Assembly (NCBI GenBank): GCA_030743915.1
Contig: JASLRP010000144.1
Coordinates: forward strand, 1-12,684
Reading direction: 5' to 3'
DNA: 12,684 bases
DNA from: SAR202 cluster bacterium
GTDB lineage: Bacteria; Chloroflexota; Dehalococcoidia; Lucifugimonadales; UBA1123
The notes under the pieces are model-generated. The model saw nothing but the letters and a program-made list of their open reading frames with translations, had not been told where the DNA came from and made no database searches. This document shows positions 1-7,440 of the stretch, in pieces. Within the stretch, counting starts at the first letter, position 1. Every line of letters starts with the position of its first letter. The position numbers and the translations under genes were made by a program.

Positions 1-629
1 AGCACTCGGTCGGTCTCTTGTCGAATGGTCGAACCTTCTTCGCGAACGAACAGCATCTCATGCCTGAGTTCTTCGGACTGGACCATGCCGACCCTTGCCA
101 AACGGTGATTGCTGGCCGCGATGGGCACAAGCTCTTCTGTGATGGCGCAGTCGGACACCAGTTCGTCGCGTTCGGAGGGCTTGGAAATGAAACCGACGTC
201 AACCGAGCGGTCCAGCACCATTTTCTCCACTTCAGAACAGTGGTGGACTGTCAGAATCATCTCGATTCCCGGATAGGCGTTTTTATAACGTCCCAGCATC
301 TTGGGCAGGACATGCTCCCACTCCAGGCTCATGCCGACGTGGAGGCGGCCGTAGTCCGTGCCTTTGAGGTTTGCCATCACGGTGCGCAACTCGTCGGCTA
401 TGACGAAAAGCTCGGCGGCCTTGTGATACAGGACCTCGCCAGCTTTGCTGACGACAGACCGACGACCGACACGATGGAACAACGCCAGCCCCAGTTGCTG
501 TTCCAGTGATTTTATGTGCGCAGAGATTGCCGGCTGGCTCATGTAGAGTCTTTTGCTGGCTCTGGACAGCGAGCCTTCGTCCACGACTGCGCAGAACACT
601 GCCAGTCGATGAAGGTCAGGTTTGAACAT
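1..629 (-). CDS. LysR-family transcriptional regulator, C-terminus cut by window edge
   Basis: This is a DNA-binding regulator of the LysR family; the part present is 209 codons with no stop before the left edge. The N-terminus starts MFKPDLHRLAVFCAVVDEGS and continues through the winged helix-turn-helix (about residues 3-60), including the classic SLSRASKRLYMSQPAISAHI recognition segment and the KSLEQQLGLALFHR wing. From about residue 90 the effector-binding fold begins (GRLHVGMSLEWEHVLPKML, then DVGFISKPS). LysR proteins usually have about 300 residues, so roughly the last third lies outside the window. The ATG at 629-627 follows a GGAG sequence 9 nt away on the minus strand. Its target and ligand cannot be told from the sequence. 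It is separated by almost 500 bp from the next gene, so it is probably its own transcription unit and not part of the archaellum system. Confidence 0.93.
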   Translation of the reverse strand, partial: MFKPDLHRLAVFCAVVDEGSLSRASKRLYMSQPAISAHIKSLEQQLGLALFHRVGRRSVVSKAGEVLYHKAAELFVIADELRTVMANLKGTDYGRLHVGMSLEWEHVLPKMLGRYKNAYPGIEMILTVHHCSEVEKMVLDRSVDVGFISKPSERDELVSDCAITEELVPIAASNHRLARVGMVQSEELRHEMLFVREEGSTIRQETDRV

Positions 630-694
630 TCTTTTCCGCTCCGATATTCACTGCTACTCACCGCCTGCGCGGATTGTTGGTATCGCTTTAGGGT

Positions 695-716
695 GCAACG
701 CAGTAACTGTTATTGC
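695..716. promoter_or_regulatory. Imperfect nested dyad, possible LysR operator
   Basis: The sequence shows GCAA, two bases, CAGT-a-ACTG, three bases, TTGC. The centre lies about 75 bp upstream of the LysR start codon, the range where LysR proteins often bind for autoregulation. The assignment rests on position and symmetry only. Confidence 0.3.
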
Positions 717-765
717 GGCCATGACGAAAGGCTCCCACCCCACGTAGCGCCTCGTCGCCTTTCTC

Positions 766-805
766 AAGATTGCAGGCTGGACCACGAAGTTCGCGCTGCA
801 ATCTT
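766..805. repeat. Perfect 10-bp inverted repeat with 20-nt spacer
   Basis: AAGATTGCAG at 766-775 is the exact reverse complement of CTGCAATCTT at 796-805. There is no T-run on either side, so it is not a typical intrinsic terminator. It could be a regulator site, the stem of a small RNA, or the relic of a mobile element end. Confidence 0.5.
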
Positions 806-813
806 AGGCACCG

Positions 814-837
814 TCTGAATGTATGCTGTTATTCAGA
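814..837. promoter_or_regulatory. 7-bp inverted repeat with 10-nt spacer
   Basis: TCTGAAT at 814-820 mirrors ATTCAGA at 831-837. The geometry (short arms, centres 17 bp apart) is compatible with a dimeric regulator site. It lies about 200 bp upstream of the LysR gene and about 300 bp beyond the end of the receiver gene, so its target is unclear. Confidence 0.3.
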
Positions 838-1116
838 TAAACCTGCGGAGGGGCAAGGGATTCGTGGTTCACACCAAGAATGATGAGTGCCACGCCCAGC
901 AATGACCTGGAGTTAGGTACGTGCGTTCCACCACGCCTCGTTTCCTGACTACTGCACTGATGAGCAATGAACCTGTCGTTCGCGCCTGGGTTTCGCTGAC
1001 GGGACGCAGGTCGAGAGGGTTTCGGGTTGATAAGCGAGAGAAGAGGGAGTGCGGGCTATTGCCAGCAGCAAGTGTCGGGCAGATTGCGGCGCGACGGGCC
1101 TGCGGTTCGCAGAGGG

Positions 1117-1506
1117 TTAATCTCTGACCAGCACGAACATTCCGTACCGAGGCAGAGCGATGATGTCAGACAGCTTGGCTGGAGATATGGGGCGTTCCAA
1201 CACAGCGTAACCTCCGGCGTTGAGGGCTGACCGCAAGTCAGCTTCCCCGGCGGCGCGGGTCATCAGCACGACGCGAGCGGCGTTGGATGTCTTCCTCAAT
1301 TCATCGACGGTGTTTTGCCAACTGAGGTCCGGCAGCGCAGCGCCCATCACTAGCAGATCGTACCTATTATCAGTCAGGTTTTCCAGGACGTAGGACACGT
1401 CCAAGATCTCGGTCACCTGGTAGCCCAGGCCATCAAGCAGAGTTGCGAGTTCCTGGCTCAACTCGCTGTCAGCCATCGTCATTAGGGCTTTTTTCGTGTC
1501 AGGCAT
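1117..1506 (-). CDS. Degenerate receiver-domain (pseudo-receiver) protein
   Basis: This 129-residue protein has the length and pattern of a stand-alone response-regulator receiver domain: an N-terminal beta strand (ALMTMADSELSQELATLLDG), a central strand DLLVMGAALPD (residues 50-60), the VVLMT strand ending in the conserved Thr83, and LERPISP near residues 103-109. The phospho-acceptor Asp expected at position 55 is Gly, the usual Lys before Pro is Arg105, and the acidic pair near the N-terminus is reduced to one Asp13. It is therefore unlikely to be phosphorylated in the normal way and may act by protein contact. An in-frame TGA just upstream of the ATG at 1506 fixes this as the earliest possible start; no clear Shine-Dalgarno is visible. 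It lies 41 bp downstream of the hybrid kinase on the same strand, so the two are probably co-transcribed and may interact. Confidence 0.82.
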   Translation of the reverse strand: MPDTKKALMTMADSELSQELATLLDGLGYQVTEILDVSYVLENLTDNRYDLLVMGAALPDLSWQNTVDELRKTSNAARVVLMTRAAGEADLRSALNAGGYAVLERPISPAKLSDIIALPRYGMFVLVRD

Positions 1507-1547
1507 CGAAGATCAGATTCATGACCATGAGAAGCGGCATGTTCACC

Positions 1548-3146
1548 TCACGCCCGTTCCAGTTCTGCTCGGCGTTCGGCCACTCGCATGACTGCCGTGA
1601 GCAGGTCTTCCAGCGTGAAGGGCTTGTTCAGCACAGGGTTTCCGGTGCGGCTGACCGTTTCCTCAACAGTGGGGCTGTAGGCGTCGCCAGTGATGAACAG
1701 CACCCTCGCGGCGACTTCGTCAGAGATGGATTCGATGTGTTCGAAGAGTTGAGCGCCGCCGATCTCCGGCATTCTGTAATCCAATATGATGATGTCGAAG
1801 TCTTCCAGTTTCAGACCTTCGATCACTTCGGTGCCATTGGAAGCGGTGGTCACGCTGAACCCAAAGTCGGATAGGATTCGCTTTATCAGGTCCACAACCG
1901 CTGGTTCGTCGTCCACGATCAACACCCGTTGTTCAGGCATCTCCACCGATTCGGTGGGCATTGGGGCCACAGTGTCCGAGGACGGTTGCGCGGCCTCAAG
2001 CTCGATCGTGAACGTGGTGCCCTCGCCCAATTTCGAGTCCACAGTGATTGCTCCACCGTGATCGTTAATGATGCCATAGCAGATGCTCAGGCCAAGTCCA
2101 GTACCTGTGCCGACCTCTTTTGTCGTAAAGAACGGGTCAAACACCTTTGGCAGGTGTTCGGGGCTGATTCCAGGCCCATCGTCAGCGACGCTGAGCTTGA
2201 TAGTGCGCCCGCGCTGTCCCAGACCAATGGTGAGGGCGCCGCCGCCGTTGGCTTCCTTCATGAAGTGGGCAGCGTTGATGACGAGGTTCAAAACCACCTG
2301 CTCGATTTGCTGGGGGTCCCCAACGACGGTTGCAGAATCGATCTCCAGCTTCGTTTCAACCTCAATGTTATCCAGATGAAGTTCGTAGGCTTTGAGGTCC
2401 AGTATTCTGTGAATGAGGTCTGCCAGTTCGACCGGCTCCTGGCTGGGCTCGTTTCTCCGAGCGAAGGACTGGAGATTTGCGACGATTTTTGAGGCGCGGG
2501 TCGCCTCTCCCAGAATCCGCTCTACGTCTATTCTGACATCGGGGTCCAGGGTCCGTCGCAGGACTAACTGAGAGAAACCCATGACCGCTGCCAATGGATT
2601 GTTGATCTCGTGTGCTGCGCCGGCAACCATCTCTCCGATGGAGACGAGCCGACTCGCTTCCATTACCTGGCGCTGCCTGCGCTGCCAGTCTGTTATCTCA
2701 TCAAGCGTAACAAGCGCTCTCGCTGAGCCTGGCAGGTCGTCTAGCCGGGACACGGAGACCAGGAACTGGCGTTCGTCAGCGTCGGGAGTATCTTGAGTGT
2801 ACTCGATTTCGCGCATCGACTCTTGAGTCGACACCGCCTGAAGGACCAGGACTTCCAGCGTGTCGTCGTGAAACACGTCACTTATCGATTGCCCGACAAT
2901 CATCTCGTCTGGAAGATCGAACAGATTGCAGAATCGCAGGTTGCACATCAGAATGCGAAGTTGGTTGTCTAAGACCAGCACCGCTGAACTGATGTTATCG
3001 ATAATCGCCCTGTCGAGTTGAGCGGAATCGGATTGATCTAAATCGAAATGCGAGTCTCCCAACAGAGAATCGGATGCCGCATCGGTGGCATCTGTTTTCA
3101 TGTTCGTATTGGTGGCGTTTGCAAGCCCATTGTCACTGTGGGGCAT
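1548..3146 (-). CDS. Soluble hybrid sensor histidine kinase (PAS-HisKA-HATPase-REC)
   Basis: This 532-residue protein should autophosphorylate on a histidine and pass the phosphate to its own receiver or to a partner. In order: a variable N-terminus (1-43), a PAS-like sensor (about 44-155, AVLVLDNQLRILMCN), the HisKA dimerisation helix with the H-box AAHEINNPLAAV (His179), and the HATPase domain with N-box (NLVINAAH, about 287-294), G1 (DDGPGI, 322-327), F-box (FDPFFTTK, 336-343) and G2 (GTGLGLSICYG, 348-358). A C-terminal receiver (about 407-522) has the acidic pair Asp412-Asp413, phospho-Asp456, Thr486 and Lys508, all intact. There are no membrane segments, so it senses a cytoplasmic signal; the kinase core resembles NtrB-type PAS kinases. 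The ATG at 3146 follows GAGGG at 6 nt spacing. It is probably first in an operon with the pseudo-receiver gene. A role in archaellum control is suggested only by position. Confidence 0.95.
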   Translation of the reverse strand: MPHSDNGLANATNTNMKTDATDAASDSLLGDSHFDLDQSDSAQLDRAIIDNISSAVLVLDNQLRILMCNLRFCNLFDLPDEMIVGQSISDVFHDDTLEVLVLQAVSTQESMREIEYTQDTPDADERQFLVSVSRLDDLPGSARALVTLDEITDWQRRQRQVMEASRLVSIGEMVAGAAHEINNPLAAVMGFSQLVLRRTLDPDVRIDVERILGEATRASKIVANLQSFARRNEPSQEPVELADLIHRILDLKAYELHLDNIEVETKLEIDSATVVGDPQQIEQVVLNLVINAAHFMKEANGGGALTIGLGQRGRTIKLSVADDGPGISPEHLPKVFDPFFTTKEVGTGTGLGLSICYGIINDHGGAITVDSKLGEGTTFTIELEAAQPSSDTVAPMPTESVEMPEQRVLIVDDEPAVVDLIKRILSDFGFSVTTASNGTEVIEGLKLEDFDIIILDYRMPEIGGAQLFEHIESISDEVAARVLFITGDAYSPTVEETVSRTGNPVLNKPFTLEDLLTAVMRVAERRAELERA

Positions 3147-3271
3147 GTGAGTCCCTCGATTGATTGCGCTCTGTTTGGTTAGTACGTTTGGCCCAGCGCT
3201 GACACCAACGTCTGCTCCAACATTCGCGGCCTCAACGACTGTGAGCCTTTCAGGTTGCTTGTCATCCTCTA

Positions 3272-3300
3272 ATCATATACTGAGGTTTGATATCCGTAAA
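3272..3300 (-). promoter_or_regulatory. Candidate sigma70-type promoter for the hybrid kinase gene
   Basis: On the minus strand the sequence reads TTTACG (3300-3295), 17 bases, TATGAT (3277-3272). The -10 matches the consensus at five of six positions and the -35 at four of six. Transcription from here would give a leader of about 120 nt before the kinase start codon. The region around it (3147-3369) has no gene. Confidence 0.55.
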
Positions 3301-3319
3301 TGGGGGATGGTCGGACAGA

Positions 3320-3340
3320 GGGAAACGGACTCTGTTTCCC
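3320..3340 (-). terminator. Terminator-like hairpin after the archaellum cluster
   Basis: GGGAAAC (3320-3326) and GTTTCCC (3334-3340) form a perfect 7-bp stem with a 7-nt loop, starting 29 nt beyond the stop codon of the acidic protein gene. An alternative stem, ACAGAG (3315-3320) with CTCTGT (3330-3335), overlaps it. No real T-run follows on the minus strand, so it may be a weak terminator or an RNA 3'-end stabiliser. Confidence 0.4.
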
Positions 3341-3369
3341 CTTAGCCATTCCTTTTCGGTCTGGGAGCA

Positions 3370-3924
3370 TTAATCTGGAAGCATGCTTGCCAGTTTGCGG
3401 GCAATTGAGCGGGCATCTGCAAGCAGTTCTGCGGCGTCGATCTCCACCAGTCCCTGGGTGAGGGCCGCAAGGTCCTCGTCAACTTCTTCTTCTTCTTCGA
3501 AGATTGACATGACGTCATCGGACAGGGCGTCGTCGTCTTCGTCGTCTTCGTCATCATCGCTGTCATCTTCTTCGTCATCTGAGCTAACGGGGAGCTGAAA
3601 GCCAACAGACCCGTCGTCGTCGTCATCGTCGTCGTCATCTTCTTCGTCGTCGGACCCGCCGGACGGCGTGGTTACCGGAAGCTCCTGAGTTTCAGAAGCC
3701 ATTGGCATGCTGGCAGAGGGTTCTGGCATTGACCCGACTGAAGGCATATCCGGCTCGTCAGAGTCGGTGTCAGAGTTGAGGTACTGATTCAGCAGGTCCT
3801 CTTCCTCTGACGAACGGTCGGCGTCATCGTCAAAGGCGGAATCACCCAGCGCTGGACCGCTATCCAGGAGGGCGTCCAGTTCAGGTTCATCGCCGTCGTC
3901 ATTTTTCTTCCACGGTAGTCTCAT
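3370..3924 (-). CDS. Highly acidic protein of unknown function at the end of the archaellum cluster
   Basis: I do not recognise this 184-residue protein. It begins MRLPWKKNDDGDEPELDALL and is dominated by Asp, Glu and Ser. Long runs of Asp/Glu occupy about residues 91-104 and 115-132, with a Glu run at 143-147, separated by short Pro/Ser/Met-rich linkers. The last 35 residues (DLAALTQGLVEIDAAELLAD and onward to LASMLPD) are predicted by pattern to be an amphipathic helix and may be the only folded part. There is no signal peptide or membrane segment, so it should be cytoplasmic. It lies 97 bp downstream of arlJ on the same strand and shares its acidic character with the ArlCDE-like protein, so it may belong to the archaellum cytoplasmic complex. 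The DNA is built of GAC/GAT/GAA triplets, which favours in-frame expansion. A chance reading frame is unlikely because the codons are consistent over the whole length. Confidence 0.75.
   Translation of the reverse strand: MRLPWKKNDDGDEPELDALLDSGPALGDSAFDDDADRSSEEEDLLNQYLNSDTDSDEPDMPSVGSMPEPSASMPMASETQELPVTTPSGGSDDEEDDDDDDDDDGSVGFQLPVSSDDEEDDSDDDEDDEDDDALSDDVMSIFEEEEEVDEDLAALTQGLVEIDAAELLADARSIARKLASMLPD
3528..3651. repeat. Trinucleotide-rich tracts coding Asp/Glu runs
   Basis: Two tracts (about 3528-3579 and 3612-3651) consist almost only of GTC, ATC and TTC triplets on the plus strand, i.e. Asp and Glu codons on the minus strand. They are interrupted and lie in frame within the acidic protein gene. 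Confidence 0.7.
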
Positions 3925-4021
3925 TACTCGGCAACTCCCGATTCATGCGCTGTTAGGTTGGATCGACAATCCACCAACGATGGAGACCAGCGCATGCAAG
4001 CCGCATCGTTAGAGTGGGGCC

Positions 4022-5608
4022 CTATCCGCTAACAATGGACGAGAATATGGAGTTGGCAAACCTCGGAACGCCCAGCATCATCACCCCTGAAATGGCGAGC
4101 ATGATCGCGCCGTGGTACACGATCTTGAGATTGCTGCCGCCAGCCGCCGCCTTGGGAGCGAAAGTGTTCACGGCGGTGAGGACCAGCACGACTGTGGTTA
4201 CCAGGAACCCTACCATGCCGAGGTCGATCTGCCCGAAAGTGAACAACTCGCCCACGGCGTACTGGTTGTTCAGTGTCGAAGAATCCGCAAGTTTTTCCTG
4301 GCTCTCTGCAACCTGCTGACTGAACAGCACCATTATCTGAACGATGAATTCCAGCAGTCCGACCATCGCGATATGCATGGGCAGGACCAGCCAGTTGAAC
4401 GTGGAAGCGACCATCTGACGCTTGGCCCTCAGGAAGGCGATTCTCGAAGCGTAAAACGCCGACGATTCGCCGACAATTCCGGGGTCGCCGCCCATGCTAA
4501 TGGACTTGTAGAACATCTCGATGGTTCGGTTCACAAGCTCGCTGCCAGTATCGTCCACCAGCCGCCGCCAACACAACTCAGGGTCGATGCCCGCCACCAG
4601 ACTGTTACGCAAGCGCTCAACTTCAGGCTTCAGGTTGCCCATGGACCTTTTGTCCACACTGCCCAGGGCTTCGGTTATCGTCGTGCCAACGGCCGATGTC
4701 ACGCCACCCAGCACCCTGACTACCGAGGCGACGTCTGCGTCTTTTTTGTCAATGTTTTTGTCGTCTCGAGATATGAGATATCCGGTCGGGACCAAAAACA
4801 CGCTGGACACCAGCAGGGCGACACCAAGCTCCATGCCCATAAGGACAACGACTGAGCCCGCCAGCGCCGCACCCGCCCCTGTGATTCTGAAACTGGCGTA
4901 ACTGAGTTTCTGTAGAGTTGAACTGGAGCCGGTAAGACGGGTTTTGATCTCCCTAGGGGCGCTGGCGTAGATGATCCACGATCCCAACACTGTGGAGAAG
5001 ACCATCAACGAGGCCATTCCTACAATCATGGCCACGCCGATCTGGTAAATCATCATGGAGATTACGGCGATGATGACGATCAGGCCCGATGCCACCAGCA
5101 GTGTGACATAGGCGTCGGTCCACTTTCTGAGTGACTCGATGTCTCGCTCGTACTGGTTGGTGTACGCTTCGCCGATGACCTGGGCCTCGCGTTGGAAGAA
5201 CTCGGTCTCGTCTTCTCCGGAAGCTAGAGAGCCTGCCATTCTCAGCAGGAGGCTGCTCATTTCGCCGTTCTTGGTGCGTTCAGAGACCATTGTGCAGGCT
5301 TCGGCGTAATCGATGTTCAACTTTCGGGCCAGCATATGGATGTCCCGGAAGTATCGTGACGAAGCGTAGGGTAATTCTGAGGCGAACTCGAACAGTTCGG
5401 CCCTGGTCACGCCCGCAGTTGATACCGATGCCATGTATGACAGATGGGCGAACAGGTCGAATTGGAGATTTCGCTGGCTGGTTGCTACCGGTTTTTTCTT
5501 GGCTTCCTTCTTTGCCTTTTTTGCCTTCTTTTCCTCGGCGACCGGTAGATTGTTCAGATCAAAAGATGCCGTCTCTTTGCGCTTTAGAGATAACCTTATA
5601 GAACTCAT
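4022..5608 (-). CDS. arlJ: Archaellum membrane platform protein ArlJ (FlaJ)
   Basis: ArlJ is the polytopic membrane platform on which the motor ATPase ArlI works; it belongs to the T2SSF/PilC/TadC superfamily. The protein (528 residues from the start chosen here) has a very Lys-rich stretch at about 25-39 (KKAKKAKKEAKKK), a first F-type cytoplasmic domain (about 65-165), two membrane helices near 167-188 and 191-215, two more near 244-280, a second F-type domain (about 295-400, including the SMGGDPGIVGES segment), and three C-terminal helices near 405-429, 463-483 and 496-515. This two-domain arrangement is typical for FlaJ. The ATG at 5608 follows GAGG at 5 nt spacing and is preferred over an in-frame GTG at 5626. 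The gene overlaps the end of arlI by about 50 bases, which implies translational coupling. TadC-like proteins are an alternative, but they are shorter, and the neighbours decide for ArlJ. Confidence 0.93.
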   Translation of the reverse strand: MSSIRLSLKRKETASFDLNNLPVAEEKKAKKAKKEAKKKPVATSQRNLQFDLFAHLSYMASVSTAGVTRAELFEFASELPYASSRYFRDIHMLARKLNIDYAEACTMVSERTKNGEMSSLLLRMAGSLASGEDETEFFQREAQVIGEAYTNQYERDIESLRKWTDAYVTLLVASGLIVIIAVISMMIYQIGVAMIVGMASLMVFSTVLGSWIIYASAPREIKTRLTGSSSTLQKLSYASFRITGAGAALAGSVVVLMGMELGVALLVSSVFLVPTGYLISRDDKNIDKKDADVASVVRVLGGVTSAVGTTITEALGSVDKRSMGNLKPEVERLRNSLVAGIDPELCWRRLVDDTGSELVNRTIEMFYKSISMGGDPGIVGESSAFYASRIAFLRAKRQMVASTFNWLVLPMHIAMVGLLEFIVQIMVLFSQQVAESQEKLADSSTLNNQYAVGELFTFGQIDLGMVGFLVTTVVLVLTAVNTFAPKAAAGGSNLKIVYHGAIMLAISGVMMLGVPRFANSIFSSIVSG

Positions 5609-7298
5609 GGTAGCCTCGAAGTCCACTTTCGGATAGCTTTTGCAGCACGCGGGCGCGCCTTCTGACTACCGAGTAGATTTCACGTTTTTTATGTGGAGGG
5701 ATGCCTCGTCTGGGAGCGATCTTTTGCTCCAGGAGGTAGCTGTTCATGTCCCCGACGAACTCGAAAATATCCTTCACGGGGTCCCAGCGGAATATCTCGG
5801 CGAAGGAGAATGATCCGCCGACGGAGTCGTAACCGATGATCTCGGAGATGCTGAGCGCGCGCCTGCCCATCTTGCCGTTGGGCAGTCTGACCGCGCTCTG
5901 GATGATGACGACGTTGAGGTTGTCCACGTAGGTTTTAGGCACGTTGATGGGGCTACCAGTTAGACGCTGGATCAGCTTTTCAACCGTCGCCGCGTGGAAG
6001 GTTGCCATCGCCGAGTGCCCGGTCTGCATCGCCTGGAAGGCGATCAGGCCCTCTTCGCCACGAATCTCACCGATGATGATCTCGTTGGGCCTCTGCCTCA
6101 AAGCAGCTTTCAGGAGCGCGAACATGTCTACGCCAGGGTCATCATCGCCTGGTTTTGCCATTCTTGTGACCTCGCGAATCCAGTTCGGGTGAGGCACCTG
6201 CAACTCGGGAGTGTCCTCGATGGACACGATTTTGGCGTCGGGCTCGATGAACACAGTTAGAGCGTTCAGCAGCGTGGTTTTGCCTGAGGCCGTCTCGCCA
6301 GAGACGAACACGTTCATACCGTCGCCGATCATCAGCGACATGTACGCGGCCATCATATAGTCCAAACTGGAGAAATCCACCAGTTGCAGAACGCTGAACG
6401 GGGTTTCGTTGAATTTACGAATGGTGAAGTTGCTGCCCCTCTTGGAGACATCTTCGCCGTATACGATGTTAATACGAGACCCATCCGGCAAGGTCGCGTC
6501 CACGATGGGATTGCGGAACGTCACCGGTTTTTTGATGCGCTCAGAGAGCCGCAGGACGAACTCGTCCAGTTCGGCGTTCTCGGTGAACTCGAATGCGGTG
6601 CGCAGGCTGTCGAACACCTTGTGCTCGATAAATATCGCCCCCAGCCCACTGCAACTTATGTCCTCAATGTTGGTGTCTCGAATCATGGGCTCCAGGGCGC
6701 CGAGGCCCAGTTTGTCCCGCACCATCAAGTACTTGACGACCTTGAGGTGATCTGACTTGAGTTTGATGCCGCCTGGCTTGGTTTTGGCGAGCATTTTTTT
6801 GACGAAACTACGAACGCCCGCGCTGTCGTCCTCGGCGTCTGCGTTGAGCATGTCCAGCAGCCGCTCCAGTATTTCTCTCTGCTCTGGAACTGTTTCGGCG
6901 CCCTCGAATTCCATCGCGTAGTCCAGGAGCCAGGACTCGATCTGGCGCATGAGTTTTCGCTCGCCCTCTTCGGAGCCGGTGGTCGGCTCCACGGCGATGT
7001 AGAATCCGCGTCCACCCTCCGGGTCGTCCATCACATGGATGTACAGACCTCCGTCAACAGGGTAGATGAGGTTGATCTTCTTTTTGTCCTTCAGCTTGCC
7101 GGACAACTCAGTGTAATACTCAGGGATGCCGACTTTGTTGACCGGGACCTGATGGAGGTATTCCAGCAGATACACGTTTTCTTTCGTGGTCGCCTGCATC
7201 TTTTTCGGAAGCATCTTGAAAAGCGTGCATGCGAATGGGTCGCCACCATGTGCTTCGGTTGCTGTATCAACCTCGTATGGAAATGTTACTCCGGCCAT
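5559..7298 (-). CDS. arlI: Archaellum motor ATPase ArlI (FlaI)
   Basis: ArlI is the hexameric secretion-type ATPase that drives both filament assembly and rotation. The 579-residue protein has the FlaI layout: an N-terminal domain (about 1-300) and a RecA-like motor. Visible motifs are Walker A GETASGKT (334-341), the Asp box IVSIEDTPEL (357-366), Walker B EIIIGEIRGEEG (406-417) and the His box GHSAMATFHA (427-436), all intact. The N-terminal domain contains NPIVDATLPDGSRIN, seen in the T2SSE/FlaI superfamily. It is probably cytoplasmic and binds ArlJ and ArlH. It lies 142 bp downstream of arlH, the longest gap inside the ArlG-to-ArlJ block, and overlaps arlJ. Tad or type IV pilus ATPases (TadA, PilB) share the motifs, but the FlaH, FlaJ and archaellin genes alongside identify this as ArlI. 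Confidence 0.95.
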   Translation of the reverse strand: MAGVTFPYEVDTATEAHGGDPFACTLFKMLPKKMQATTKENVYLLEYLHQVPVNKVGIPEYYTELSGKLKDKKKINLIYPVDGGLYIHVMDDPEGGRGFYIAVEPTTGSEEGERKLMRQIESWLLDYAMEFEGAETVPEQREILERLLDMLNADAEDDSAGVRSFVKKMLAKTKPGGIKLKSDHLKVVKYLMVRDKLGLGALEPMIRDTNIEDISCSGLGAIFIEHKVFDSLRTAFEFTENAELDEFVLRLSERIKKPVTFRNPIVDATLPDGSRINIVYGEDVSKRGSNFTIRKFNETPFSVLQLVDFSSLDYMMAAYMSLMIGDGMNVFVSGETASGKTTLLNALTVFIEPDAKIVSIEDTPELQVPHPNWIREVTRMAKPGDDDPGVDMFALLKAALRQRPNEIIIGEIRGEEGLIAFQAMQTGHSAMATFHAATVEKLIQRLTGSPINVPKTYVDNLNVVIIQSAVRLPNGKMGRRALSISEIIGYDSVGGSFSFAEIFRWDPVKDIFEFVGDMNSYLLEQKIAPRRGIPPHKKREIYSVVRRRARVLQKLSESGLRGYHEFYKVISKAQRDGIF

Positions 7299-7365
7299 TG
7301 TACTCTCGCTGTCTCGCTCAGTGATGCAACTAAGGCCATTTTACGGTTGATGGTTGCGCTTTTCG

Positions 7366-7381
7366 TGTCGGCTGGCCGACA
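7366..7381. promoter_or_regulatory. 7-bp dyad in the arlH-arlI gap
   Basis: The 16 bases read TGTCGGC-TG-GCCGACA, a near-perfect palindrome. A second one, GTTAT-TC-ATAAC, lies at 7415-7426 in the same 142-bp gap, in an AT-rich patch. Either could be a regulator site, or the first a short mRNA hairpin splitting the operon. No T-run follows on the minus strand, and I could not find a good promoter here. Confidence 0.4.
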
Positions 7382-7440
7382 GTTAGTCGTGATAGTTCCA
7401 TTTGACTTTTGTAAGTTATTCATAACTGTGAACGGTTCGC

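Larger units (their letters stand above)
630..1116. other. Non-coding stretch upstream of the LysR gene
   Basis: I see no convincing gene in these 487 bases. Short open frames occur on the plus strand but have no ribosome-binding site and no recognisable protein. The stretch contains three inverted repeats listed separately (695-716, 766-805, 814-837), and a small CTGCG/CGCAG hairpin at 1100-1112 just past the stop of the receiver-like gene, which has no T-run. It most likely holds the LysR promoter and the end of the sensor kinase transcript. Confidence 0.6.

Noticed and set aside
18..509. Open frame of 163 codons on the plus strand
   Set aside because: It is antisense to the LysR gene, whose helix-turn-helix and effector domain are clear on the minus strand.
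1100..1112. Intrinsic terminator of the receiver-like gene
   Set aside because: The stem is only 5 bp and no T-run follows on the minus strand.
921..1230. Two short overlapping frames on the plus strand in the gap
   Set aside because: Arg-rich, low-quality proteins without ribosome sites; the second one runs into the receiver-like gene.
3342..3638. Thr/Met/Lys-rich frame on the minus strand
   Set aside because: A shifted reading of the Asp-codon repeats in the acidic protein gene.
4022..7298. Tad or type II/type IV pilus assembly pair (ATPase plus platform)
   Set aside because: The neighbours ArlH and archaellin and the two-domain platform point to an archaellum; Tad-specific genes are absent.
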